Shown here: piece by piece, positions 10,141-21,060 of the stretch
Numbering within the stretch: the stretch's first letter is position 1
Layout of the letters: each line of letters opens with the position of its first letter
Position numbers and translations under genes: made by a program
Assembly (NCBI GenBank): GCA_963575745.1
Contig: CAUYUJ010009446.1
Span: forward strand, 865,259 to 929,258
DNA length: 64,000 nucleotides
From: Prorocentrum cordatum
Lineage: Eukaryota > Sar > Dinophyceae > Prorocentrales > Prorocentraceae
Reading direction: 5' to 3'
The notes under the pieces: generated by a model
What the model saw: only the letters and a program-made list of their open reading frames with translations
Told to the model about the DNA's origin: nothing
Database searches by the model: none

Positions 10141-11455
10141 TCTTCGGTGGAGCTCCCTGTGGGGCCACGAACCCTGTGAGGGGTGCGCCGACATGAGGGT
10201 GGAACTGCATTCGAACGCTGTCACTCGGGCCTTCGGTGGAGCTCTCCACGAACCCTGTGAGGGGTGCGCCAAAATGAGGGTGGAACTGCATGCGAACGAT
10301 GCCACTGGGGCCTTCGGTGGAGCTCCCTATGGGGCCACGAACCCTGTGAGGGGTGCGCCGACATGAAGGTGGAACTGCATGCGAACGCTGCTACTGGGTC
10401 CTTCGGTGGAGCTCTTTATGGGGCCACGAGCCCTGTGAGGGGTGCGCCGAAATGAGGGTGGAACTGCATGCGAACGCTGCCACTGAGGCCTTCGGTGGAG
10501 CTGAGCTCCGTATGGGGCCACGAACCCTGTGAGAGGTGCGCCGAAATGAGGGTGGAACTGCATGCGAACGCTGCCTCTAGGGCCTTCGGTGGAGCTCCTT
10601 ATGGGGCCACGAACCCTGTGAGGGGTGCGCCGAAATGAGGGTGGAACTGCATGCGATCGCTGCACTCGGGCCTTCGGTGGAGCTCCCACTGGGGCCACGA
10701 ACCCTGTGAGGGGTGCGCCGAAATGAAGGTGGAACTGCATGCGAACGCTGCCACTAGGGCCTTCGGTGGAGCTCTCTATGGGGCCACGAACCCTGGGAGT
10801 GGTGCGCCGACATGATGGTGGAACTGCATGCGAACGCTGCCACTGGGGTCCTTCGGTGGAGCTGAGCTCCCAATGGGGCCACGAACCCTGTGAGGGGTGC
10901 GCCGACATGAAGGTGGAACTGCATGCGAACGCTGCCACTGGGGCCTTCGATGGAGCTCCTTATGGGGCCACGAACCCTGTGAGGGTTGCGCCGAAATGAG
11001 GGTGGAACTTCATGCGAACGCTGCCACTAGGGCCTTCGGTGGAGCTCCGTATGGGGCCACGAACCCTGTGAGGGGTGCGCCGACATGAAGGTGGAACTGC
11101 ATGCGAACGCTGCCACTGGGTCCTTCGGTGGAGCTCTTTATGGGGCCACGAGCCCTGTGAGGGGTGCGCCGAAATGAGGGTGGAACTGCATGCGAACGCT
11201 GCCACTGAGGCCTTCGGTGGAGCTGAGCTCCGTATGGGGCCACGAACCCTGTGAGAGGTGCGCCGAAATGAGGGTGGAACTGCATGCGAACGCTGCCTCT
11301 AGGGCCTTCGGTGGAGCTCCTTATGGGGCCACGAACCCTGTGAGAGGTGCGCCGAAATGAGGGTGGAACTGCATGCGAACGCTGCCACTGGGGCCTTTGG
11401 TGGAGCTCCCTATGAGGCCACGAACCGTGTGAGGGGTGCGCCGAAATGAGATTGG
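10141..11455 (-). repeat. 90 bp tandem satellite array (block C, reversed)
   Basis: About 14-15 copies of the ~90 bp unit on the minus strand, with a CAGCGTTCGCATGCAGTTCC variant second half. Variant copies recur in the same order about 720 bp apart: the segment at ~10399-10605 is repeated almost exactly at ~11121-11325, including a rare GAGCTGAGCTCC insertion. The array therefore has an eight-unit higher-order structure. Confidence 0.93.
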
Positions 11456-11606
11456 CATGCGGAGAGCAGAGGCAAGGATGGGAAGCAGGAGGGAGGAGGA
11501 GGAGGAGGAGGAGGAGGAGGAGGAGCTGGAGAAGGCGGGAGGGAGGGACGCGGGGCGCTGTCTCTCCAAAACGAAGACCCAACACCACAGGATGGTTGGG
11601 AACAAA
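11456..11606 (-). repeat. 5' border of satellite block C (reversed)
   Basis: A GGA-rich tract (11490-11530) is followed by CTCTCCAAAACGAAGACC and CACAGGATGGTTGGG, the reverse complement of the border at 1290-1424. Confidence 0.85.
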
Positions 11607-11984
11607 ATCACTGATCTGGGCCTCTTCGGGCCGTCCTGGAGGCCACCTTGGGAGCCTCTTGGGCCATCTTAGAGCCATCTTGGGCAGTCTTGGGGGGCTC
11701 CAGGCCCGTCTGACGCTGTCGGAAGCCGTCTTGGGGGCCTCTCTGGGCCGACTTGGGGCCTTCTTGGAATGCTCCAGGTCCGTCTTGGAGGCCATCTTGG
11801 GCGTCTTGGAGGCCTCTTGGGCTGCCTTTGGACCCTCTTGGGGCCGTCTTGGGGGCCTCTTGGGCCGCTCTGGTACCATCTTGGAGGCCTCTTGGGCGCT
11901 ATTGGGGCGATCTTTGAGGGCTCTTGGGCCGTCTCGGGCCGTCGTAAGGCTGAAAAGAAGCGAATGTCACAATCCGTCAAACCA
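11607..11984 (+). repeat. 21 bp motif array, unit 2
   Basis: A second ~380 bp unit of the 10+11 bp motif, with GACGCTGTCGGAAGCCG near 11712 and a terminal CACAATCCGTCAAA. It is interrupted by block D at the same internal position as unit 1 is by block C. Confidence 0.9.
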
Positions 11985-12830
11985 TTATCCTGGCGAAGGA
12001 CCCAACCATATGCAAGTGTGAGAACCGCAGGGGTGCGCCAAAATTGGGCGGGGCCGCCATGCGAACCCTGCCACTGGGGCCTTCGGTGGAGTTCCCTGTG
12101 GGGCCACGAACCCTGTGAGGGGTGGGCCGAAATGGGGCGGGGCCGCCATGCGAACCCTGCCACTGGGGCTTTCGGTGGAGTTCCCTATGGGGCCACGGAC
12201 CGTGTGAGGGGTGCGCCAACATGAGACGGGGCCGCTATGCGAACGCTGCCACTGGGGCCTTTGGTGGAGCTCCCTATGGGGCCACGAACCGTGTGAGGGG
12301 TGCGCCAAAATTGGGCGGGGCCGCCATGCGAATCCTGCCACTGGGGCCTTCGGTGGAGTTCCCTGTGGGGCCACGAACCTTGTGAGGGGTGCGCAAAAAT
12401 GGGGGCCATGCGAACCCTGCCACTGGGGCCTTCGGTTGAGCTCCCTATGGGGCCACAAACCGTGTGAGGGGTGCGCCAAAATGGCGCGGGGCCGCCATGC
12501 GAACCCTGCCACTGGGGCCTTCGGTGGAGCTCCCTATGGAGCCACGAACCGTGTGAGGGGTGCGCCAAAACGCGGGGCCGCCATGCGAACCCTGCCATTG
12601 GAGCCTTTGGTGGAGCTCCCTATGGGACCACGAAGCGTTGTACTGGGTTGGTGAAACGTAAGGGATGAAGGAGGAGGGGGAGGAGGGAGGAGGGGGAGGA
12701 GGAGGAGGAGGAGGAGGAGGAGGAGGAGGAGGAGGAGGAGGAGGAGGAGGATGAGGAGGAGGAGGAGGAGAACGCGGGGCACCGTCTCTTCAAAACGAGG
12801 ACCCAACACCACAGGATGGTTGGAGAAAAA
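11985..12830 (-). repeat. Satellite block D with both borders (reversed)
   Basis: It opens with ATCCTGGCGAAGGACCCAAC (reversed 3' border), holds about seven ~88 bp units with CATGGCGGCCCCGC-type second halves (12036-12645), then a GGA microsatellite (12668-12770) and the reversed 5' border ending CACAGGATGGTTGG near 12818. The unit variant differs from block C less than 1.3 kb away, so the arrays homogenise locally. Confidence 0.9.
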
Positions 12831-13540
12831 CAAAAAATGATTTGGGCCTCTTCGGGCCTTCCTGGAGGCCCTCTTGGGGGCCTTTTGGGCCATCTTGACA
12901 TCTTGGAGCCATCTTGGGCTGTCTTGGTGGGCTCCTGGCCCGTCTGACGCCGTCGGAAGCCGTCTTGAGGGCCTCTCTTGGCCGACTTGTGGCCTCTTGG
13001 AGTTCTCCAGGGCCGTCTTGGAGGCCATCCTTGGGCGTCTTAGAGGCCTCTTGGGCCGTCTTGGGGTCCTCTTGGGGCCGTCGTGGGTGCTGCTTGGGCA
13101 ATCTTGTGGCCATCTTGGAGGCCTCTTGGGCGCTCTGGGGGCGATCTTGGGGACCTCTTCGGCAATCTTGGGCCGTTGGAAGGCCGAACAGGAGCAAATA
13201 CGAAAATCCTTCAAAAACCTGAGGCAACTCAATAGAAGACCTCTCGGAGGTCTCTTGGGCCGTCTTGAAGGGCTCTTGGGCATCTCTTGGGCAGTCTTAG
13301 GCCGTCTTGGAGGCTTCTTGGGCGGACTTGGAAGTACCTTGGGCCGTCTTGGAGGCCATCTTGGGCCATCTTGGCCGTCTTGAAGGCGACTGGGGCAACC
13401 ACCCGTGCATTTTGAGCACCCTTCCGGGTCCTCTCGGGTGGCCGGCGGGACGGGCCGAAGCCGCAGGGGAGAGTTTGGGGAAGAAAAAGCAAAACCAAAA
13501 ACGGTAGCGGCTAGCACGCTGGGCACCCTTGTGACAAGCA

Positions 13541-13700
13541 CAGGGGGCGGTGGATCGAAGACGCCTACTGCGAATCACCGCCGCCCCCTGCCTTATTGGA
13601 AGCGCCTATGTGGCCGAACGTTGAGGCCAGACCTGCCAAGCTATCGGACCATGTGTTCCCCGAATCGGTTTGGAAAGCCTTCGGGGAACACGTGGGCATC
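13541..13700 (+). repeat. Hairpin module, macro-unit 1
   Basis: AGGGGGCGGTGG, a ~22 bp loop and CCGCCGCCCCCTG form a GC stem (one G-U-type mismatch). After it come TATGTGGCCGAACGTTGAGG and a tail ending TTCGGGGAACACG. A GGGACGGGCCGAAGCC motif and A-rich CAAAACCAAAA lie 40-90 bp upstream, as in all later copies. Confidence 0.85.
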
Positions 13701-15530
13701 TTGAAGGTCCTCTTGGCCGTCTGGAGGCCATTTTGACCCTTTCGGGCCTTCTTGGAGGACGTCTTGGAGGGCTCTTAGGCCGTCTTCGAGGCCATCATGA
13801 GCGTCTTGGAGGCCTCTTGGGCCGCCTTGGGGGCCTCTTGGGGCCGTCTTGGGCCTCTTGGGCGATCTTTGGGGGTTCTTGGGCCGTCTCGGGCCGTCGG
13901 AAGGCCGAACAAAAAGCAAATGCCACAATCCTTCAAAAACTCATTGGAAATCAATGATTTGGGCCTCTTCGGGCCTTCCTGGAGGCCATCCTTGGAGGCC
14001 TCTTGGGCAGTCTTGGGCCATCTTAGGGCCATCTTCGGCCGTCTTGGTGGGCTCCTGGCCCGTCTGACGCCGTCAGAAGCCGTTTGGGGGGCCTCTCTGG
14101 GCCGACTTGGGCCCTCTTGGGGTGCTCCAGGGCCGTCTTGGAGGCCATCTTGGGCGTCTTTAAGGCCTCCTGGGCCGTCTTGGGGGCCTCTTAGGGGCCG
14201 TCTTGGGGGCCTCTTGGGCCGCTCTGGGGCCATCTTGGAGGCCTCTTGGGCGATCTTTCGGCGATCTTTGGGGGCTCTTGGGCCGTCTCGGTCCGTCGGA
14301 AGGCCGAAAAGAAGCGAATGTCAAAATCCTTCAACCACCTCGGGAAAATCATTGTTTTGGCCTCTCTTGCTTTCCTGGCCGTCGTGGATCAGCTTCGAGC
14401 CAACTTCGGCCATCTTGGTGGGTTCCTGGCACGTCTGACGCCGTCGGGAGCCGTCTTGGGGGCCCCTCTGAACCGACTTGGGGTCCTCTTGGTGCGCTTC
14501 GGGGCCGTCTTGGAGGCCATCCTTGGGCGTCTTTTTGGCCTCTTGGGCCGTCTGGCTTCTTGGGCCGTCATGGGGCCCTCGTGGAGGCCTCGTAGGCGAT
14601 CTTTGGTGGCCTCTTGGGCCGTCTTGAGCCGTCGGAAAGCCGAGAGGGGCACATGCCAAAATCCTTGAAACACCTAAGGAGAAACAATGATTTTTGGTCT
14701 CTTCGGACAACCTTCGAAAACCCAAGGAAAACTACGGAAAATCATTGTTTTGACCTTATCTGGCTTTCCTGGCGGTCCTCTTGGAGGCCTCTTGGGCGGT
14801 CTTGGGCCAGCTTCGAGCCAACTTCGGCCATCTTGGTGGGCTCCTGGCCCGTCTGACGCCGTCGGCAAACGTCTTGGGGGCCTCTCTGGGTCGGTTTGGA
14901 GCCCTCTTGGGGTGCTCCAGGGCCGTCTTAGAGGCAATCTTGGGCGTCTTGGAGGCCTTTTGGCTCTTAGGTCGTCTTTGTGCTTTCTTGGACCGTCTTG
15001 GGGGCCTCCCTCTTGGGCGCTGTGGGGGCGATCTTGGGGGCCGTCTTGGGCCGTCTTGGGTCGTCGGAAAGCTGCGAAGAAGCGAATGCCAAACTCCTTC
15101 ACAAACCTAAGGAACAACAATGGTGTTGGCCTCTTCGGGCCCTCCTGGAGCACCTCTTGGAGGCCTATTGGGCCGTATGGAGGCCTCTTGGACCGTATTG
15201 AGGCCTCTTGGGCCGTCTTGGGCCATCTTGAGGCTATCTTACGCCATCTTGGGTACATCTTGGGCCGCCTTGGAGCTTCTGGAGGCCATCTTATATAGAA
15301 ATCTTGGAGGCCATCTTGGCTGTCTTGGATGATCTTGGAGGCCATCTTGGGCCGTCTTGGAGCCGCCTGGACCATGAAAAACTTTGGAACTGGGTCGTGG
15401 TAAGTTTTCGGCATCCTTTCGGGTGGCCAGCGGGACGGGCCGAAGCCCCAGGGGGAGTTCTTTAGGAAAAAGAGCCAAAACCAAAACCGAGAGGGGTCAG
15501 CACGCCAGGCACCCCTGCGATGAATCGACG

Positions 15531-15690
15531 GGGGGCGGCGGATCGAAGACGCCTACGGCGAGTCACCGCCGCCCCCTGCCTTATTGGAAGCGCCTATGTG
15601 GCCGAACGTTGAGGCCAGACCTGCCAAGCTATCGGACCATGTGTTCTCCGAATCGGTTTGGAAAGCCTTCGGGGAACACGTGGGCATCTT
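15531..15690 (+). repeat. Hairpin module, macro-unit 2
   Basis: Same layout as at 13541. The left arm GGGGGCGGCGG pairs with CCGCCGCCCCC at 15565-15575. Here the motif reads TGTTCTCCGAATCGG instead of TGTTCCCCGAATCGG. Confidence 0.85.
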
Positions 15691-17085
15691 GAAGGTCCTC
15701 TTGGCCGTCTGGAGGCCATTTTGACCCTTTCGGGCCTTCTTAGTGGACCTCTTGGAGGGCTCTTGGGCAGTCTTGGAGGCCATCTTGAGCGTCTTGGAGG
15801 CCTCTTGGGCAGTCTTGGGGGCCTCTTGGGACCGTCTTGGGGGCCTCTTGGGCGGTCTTTGGGGGCACTTGGGCCGTCTCGGGCCGTCGGAAGGCCGAAC
15901 AAAAAACGAGTGCCAAAATCCTTCAAAAACTATTTGGCAATCAATGATTTGGGCCTTGTCAGGCCTTCCTGAAGGCCCTCTTGGAGGCCTCTTGGGCCGT
16001 CTTGGGCCATCTTAGTGCCATCTGCGGCCGTCTTCTGGCCCGTCCGACGCCGTCGGAAGCCGTTTGTGGGGCCTCTCTGGGCCGGTTTGGGGCCCTCTTG
16101 GAATGCTCCAGGGCCATCTTGGAGGCCATCTTGGGCGTCTTGGAGGCCTCCTGGGCCGTCTTGTGGGCCTCTTGGGGCCGTCTTGGGGGCCTCTTGGGCC
16201 GTGCTGGGGCCATCTTGGAGGCCTCTTGGGCGATCTTTTAGCGATCTTTGGGGGCTCTTGGGCCGTCTCGGGCCGTCGGAAGGCCGAAACGAAGCAATGT
16301 CAAAATCCTTGGAAAACCGTAGGAAAATCATTGTTTTGGCCTTTTCTGTCTTTCCTGGAGGTCCTCTTGGAGGCCTCTTGGGCGGTCTTGGGCCAGCTTC
16401 GAGCCAACTTCGGCCATCTTGGTGGGCTCCTGGCCCGTCTGACGCCGTCGGCAAACGTCTTGAGGGCCTCTCTGGGCCGGTTTGGGGCCCTCTTGGGGTG
16501 CTCCAGGGCCGTTTTAGATGCAATCTTGGGCGTCTTGGAGGCCTCTTGGCTCTTGGGTCGTCTTTGTGCTCTCTTGGGGCCGTCTTGGGGGCCTCTTGGG
16601 CAGTTCTGAGGCCATCTTGGAGACCTCTTGGGCGCTGTGGGGGCGATCTTGGGGGCCGTCTTGGGCCGTCTTGGGTCGTCGGAAAGCCGAGAAGAAGCTA
16701 ATGCCAAAATCCTTCACAAACCTAAGGAAAAACAATGGTTTTGGCCTCTTCGGGCCCTCCTGGAGGACCTCTTGGAGGCCTCTTGGGCCGTCTTGGAGGC
16801 CTCTGGGGGGCCTCTTGGGCCGTCTTGTGTTCTCTTGGGCCGACTTGGAGGCCGTCTTCGACCATCTTGGGCGAACTTGGAGGCCATCTTGGAGGCCATC
16901 TTGGGCCAATGTGACCATCTTGGCGCCATCTTGAGCCGTCTTGGAGGACACATTGTGCAATTGATATCCTTTCCGGGTGGCCGGCGGGACGGGCCGAAGC
17001 CCCAGGGGGAGTTCTTCTGAGGCAAGAACCAAAACCAAAACCGAGAGGGGTCAGCACGCCAGGCACCCTTGTGATGAATCAACAG

Positions 17086-17245
17086 GGGGCGGCGGATCGA
17101 AGACGCCTACGGCGAATCACCGCCGCCCCCTGCCTTATTGGAAGCGCCTATGTGGCCGAACGTTGAGGCCAGACCTGCCAAGCTATCGGGCCATGTGTTC
17201 CCCGAATCGGTTTGGAAAGCCTTCGGGGAACACGTGGGTATCTTG
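17086..17245 (+). repeat. Hairpin module, macro-unit 3
   Basis: Arms AGGGGGCGGCGG and CCGCCGCCCCCT pair perfectly. The tail is nearly identical to the other copies. Confidence 0.85.
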
Positions 17246-18616
17246 AAGGTCCTCTTGGCCGTCTGGAGGCCATTTTGACCCTTTCGGGCCTTACTTCTTG
17301 GAGGACGTCTTGGAAGGCTCTTGGGCCGTCTTGGAGGCCACCTTGAGCGTCTTGGAGGCCTCTTCGGCCGTCTTGGGGGCATCTTGGGGCCGTGTCTTGG
17401 GCCTCTTGGGCGATCTTTGGGGGCACTTGGGCCGTCTCGGGCCGTCGGAAGGCCGAAACGAAGGAAATGCCACAATCCTTCAAAAACTGATGGGAAATCA
17501 ATGATTTTGGCCTTTTCTGGCCTTCCTGGAGGCCCTCTTGGAGGCCGTCTTGGGCCATCTTAGGGCCATGTTCGGCCGTCTTGGTGGGCCCCTGGCCCGT
17601 CCGACGCGGTCGGAAGCCGTTTGGGGGGCTCTATGAGCCGATTTGGGGCCCTCTTGGAATGCTCCAGGGCCGTTTTGAATGCCATCTTGGGCGTCTTGGA
17701 GGCCTCCTGGGCCGTCTTGTGGGCCTCTAAGGGGCCGTCTTGGGGCCCTCTTGGGCCGTTCTGGGGCCATCTTGGAGGCCTCTTGGGCTATCTTTCGGCG
17801 ATCCTTGGGGGCCGTCTTGGGCCGTCTCGGGCCGTCGGAAGACCGAAAAGAAGCAAATGTCGTAATCCGTCCAAAACCTTAGGACAATCAATGTTTTTTG
17901 CTTCTTCTGGCCTTCCTGGAGGCCCTCTTGGGGGCCTCTTGGGCCGTCTTGGGCTAGCTTCGAGCTAACTTCGGCCATCTTGGTGGGTTCCTAGCACGTC
18001 TGACGCCGTCGGGAGCCGTCTTGGGGGCCTTTCTGGGCCGTCTTGGAGGCCATCTTGGGCGTCTTGGAGGCCATCTTGGAGGCCCGTCTTGGGGCCCTCT
18101 TGGGGCCTTCTTGGGAGCGACCTTGGGCCGTCATGGGGTCATCTTGGAGGCCTCTTGGGCGATCTTGGGGCGATCTTGGAAGCCTCTTGGGCCGTCTTGG
18201 GCCGTCGGATGCCAAAATCCTTCAAAAACCTAGGACAAAAATGACGTTGGCCTCTTCGGGCCTTCCTGGAGGACGTCTTGGAAGCCTCTTGGGCCGTCTT
18301 AGAGGCCTCTTGGGGGCGTCTTGGGCCGTCTTGGGCCATCTTGAGGCCATCTTAGGCCGTCTTAAGTGCATCTTGGGCCGTCTTGGAGGCATATTGGGGC
18401 CATCTTAGCCGTCTTGGAGGCCATCTTGGCCGTCTTGGAGGCATATGGGGGCCAATCTTGAGCCGTCTTGGAGAAAAAAATTGGAGAATTGAGCTCGCGG
18501 GCAATCCTCCCGGGACCCCGGCGGGAAGGGCCGAAGCCCCAGGGGGAGTTCTTTGGGGAAAAGAACCAAAACGCAAACCCATATAATTCGGCATGCCAGG
18601 CACCTTTGCGATGAAT

Positions 18617-18780
18617 CGACAGGGGGCGGCGGATCGAAGACGCCTACGGCGAATCACCGCCGCCCCCTGCCTTTGTGGAAGCGCCTATGTGGCCGAACGT
18701 TGAGGCCAGACCTGCCAAGCCATCGGACCATGTGTTCCCCGAATCGGTTTGGAAAGCCTTCGGGGAACACGTGGGCGTCT
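18617..18780 (+). repeat. Hairpin module, macro-unit 4
   Basis: The stem is as in unit 3. The tail changes from CTTATTGGAAGCGCC to CTTTGTGGAAGCGCC and ends GGGCGTCTTGATGGTCATCG, a sub-variant shared with units 5 and 6. Confidence 0.85.
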
Positions 18781-19708
18781 TGATGGTCATCGTCGCCGTC
18801 TTGGAGGCCTCTTGGGCGATCTTTCGGCGATCTTTGGGGGCTCTTGGGCCGTCTCGGGCCGTCGGAAGGCCGAAAAAAGGGAAATGCCCAAATCCATCAA
18901 AAACCTTGGGAAAATCAGTGATTTTGGCATCTTTTGGCCTTCCTGGAGGCCCTCTTGGGGGCCTCTTGGGCCCTTTTGGGCCAGCTTCGAGCCAACTTCG
19001 GCCATCTTGGTGGGTTCCTGGCACGTCTGACGCCGTCGGGAGCCGTTTTGGGGGCCTTTCTGGGCCAACGGGGGACCCTCTTGGGGCGCTCCAGGGCCGT
19101 CTTGGAGGCCATCTTGGGCGTCTTGGAGGCCATCTTGGGCGTGTTGGAGGCCTCTTGGGCCGTCTTGGGGCCCTCTAGGGGCCATCTTGGAGGCCACTTG
19201 GGCCATCAGGGGGCTCTCTTGGGGGCCTCTTGGGCGATCTTGGGGGCTTCTTGGGCCGTCTCGAGCCGTCGGAGAGCCGAAAAGGCGCAAATGCCAGAAT
19301 CCTTCAAAAACCAAGGGAAAATCAATGATTTTGGCCTCTTCGGACTCTCCTGGAGGACCTCTTGGAGGCCTCTTGGGCCGTCTGGGAGGCCTCTGGGGGG
19401 CCTCTTGGGCCGTCTTGGGCCGTCTTGGACTCTCTTGGGCCGTTTTGGAGGCCGTCTTGGACCATCTCGGGCGGACTTGGAGGCCATCTTGGGCCATCTT
19501 CGCGATTTGTTGAGGATGTCCCGAGCGAAACGGCCGTTTTTGGAGGATTTTTTTCCGGATTGAGGTGTTTTCGGCTTCCTCCCGGGACCCCGGCGGGACG
19601 GGCCGGAGCCCGCTGGGGAGTTCTTTTGGAAAAAGAACCAAAACCAAAACCTGAAACATCCAGCACGCCGTGCACCCCTGCAAGCAGGGGGCGGCGGATC
19701 GAAGACGC
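18644..19708 (+). repeat. 1065 bp tandem duplication, first copy
   Basis: This segment and the next 1065 bp are almost identical: both strands translate the same for over 100 codons. Direct tandem duplication is the simplest reading. Confidence 0.9.
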
Positions 19709-19850
19709 CTACGGCGAATCACCGCCGCCCCCTGCCTTTGTGGAAGCGCCTATGTGGCCGAACGTTGAGGCCAGACCTGCCAAGCCATCGGACCATGTGT
19801 TCCCCGAATCGGTTTGGAAAGCCTTCGGGGAACACGTGGGCGTCTTGATG
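19682..19850 (+). repeat. Hairpin module, macro-unit 5
   Basis: The stem is extended to GCAGGGGGCGGCGG with CCGCCGCCCCCTGC. The upstream flank differs from unit 4: ATGAATCGAC is replaced by a CTGCAAG segment. Confidence 0.85.
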
Positions 19851-20700
19851 GTCATCGTCGCCGTCTTGGAGGCCTCTTGGGCGATCTTTCGGCGATCTTT
19901 GGGGGCTCTTGGGCCGTCTCGGGCCGTCGGAAGGCCGAAAAAAGGGAAATGCCCAAATCCATCAAAAACCTTGGGAAAATCAGTGATTTTGGCATCTTTT
20001 GGCCTTCCTGGAGGCCCTCTTGGGGGCCTCTTGGGCCCTTTTGGGCCAGCTTCGAGCCAACTTCGGCCATCTTGGTGGGTTCCTGGCACGTCTGACGCCG
20101 TCGGGAGCCGTTTTGGGGGCCTTTCTGGGCCAACGGGGGACCCTCTTGGGGCGCTCCAGGGCCGTCTTGGAGGCCATCTTGGGCGTCTTGGAGGCCATCT
20201 TGGGCGTGTTGGAGGCCTCTTGGGCCGTCTTGGGGCCCTCTAGGGGCCATCTTGGAGGCCACTTGGGCCATCAGGGGGCTCTCTTGGGGGCCTCTTGGGC
20301 GATCTTGGGGGCTTCTTGGGCCGTCTCGAGCCGTCGGAGAGCCGAAAAGGCGCAAATGCCAGAATCCTTCAAAAACCAAGGAAAAATCAATGATTTTGGC
20401 CTCTTCGGACTCTCCTGGAGGAGGAGGCCTCTTGGGCCGTCTTGGGCCGTCTTGGACTCTCTTGGGCCGTTTTGGAGGCCGTCTTGGACCATCTCGGGCG
20501 GACTTGGAGGCCATCTTGGGCCATCTTCGCGATTTGTTGAGGATGTCCCGAGCGAAACGGCCGTTTTTTGGAGGGTTTCCCGGCTTCCTCCCGGGACCCC
20601 GGCGGGACGGGCCGGAGCCCACTGGGGAGTTCTTTTGGAAAAAGAACCAAAACCAAAACCTGAAACATCCAGCACGCCGTGCACCCCTGCAAGCAGGGGG
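19709..20700 (+). repeat. 1065 bp tandem duplication, second copy (with deletions)
   Basis: It matches 18644-19708 except for a ~40 bp loss near 20422, where the first copy has additional GGCCTC repeats at 19360-19410, and a ~25 bp loss near 20575. Total length is about 1010 bp. Few substitutions elsewhere point to a recent event. Confidence 0.85.
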
Positions 20701-20860
20701 CGGCGGATCGAAGACGCCTACGGCGAATCACCGCCGCCCCCTGCCTTTGTGGAAGCGCCTATGTGGCCGAACGTTGAGGCCAGACCTGCCAAGCCATCGG
20801 ACCATGTGTTCCCCGAATCGGTTTGGAAAACCTTCGGGGAACACGTGGGCGTCTTGATGG
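20692..20860 (+). repeat. Hairpin module, macro-unit 6
   Basis: Identical stem to unit 5. One substitution (GGAAAACC for GGAAAGCC) separates the tails. Confidence 0.85.
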
Positions 20861-20875
20861 TCATCGTCGCCGTCT

Positions 20876-21000
20876 CGGGACCCCGGCGGGAAGGGCCGAA
20901 GCCCCAGGGGGAGTTCTTTGGGGAAAAGAACCAAAACGCAAACCCATATAATTCGGCATGCCAGGCACCTTTGCGATGAATCGACAGGGGGCGGCGGATC
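20876..21000 (+). repeat. Truncated macro-unit fragment at array end
   Basis: The sequence from GGGACCCCGGCGGGAAGGG through ACAGGGGGCGGCGGATC repeats 18513-18635 almost exactly, then breaks off in the hairpin loop into unrelated sequence (TAAAGGCCATTGGCCC). Only the left hairpin arm remains. This is a recombination or insertion junction. Confidence 0.8.
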
Positions 21001-21060
21001 TAAAGGCCATTGGCCCATCCCGCCACCGTGCTTGGGTTGCGGGTCATAGGCCTTTAGGAT
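21001..21060 (+). repeat. 5' end motif of a short 21 bp-motif element
   Basis: GGCCCATCCCGCCACCGTGC then GGGTTGCGGGTC closely matches 30301-30340 (GGCCCATTCCGCCACCGTGC, GGGTTGTGGGTC). Both are followed by CTCTTGGGGCC repeats, so this appears to be the leading end of a dispersed element. Confidence 0.7.

Noticed and set aside
9521-10291. Pro/Arg-rich nuclear protein on the minus strand
   Set aside because: The AQEAPKT-type heptads come from the 21 bp DNA repeat, and the frame runs through a satellite border.
13700-13745. Relic of the dinoflagellate spliced leader (GCCATTTTGACCC resembles part of it)
   Set aside because: Only GCCATTTTG matches and the segment is part of the recurring array; no full leader was found next to any gene candidate.
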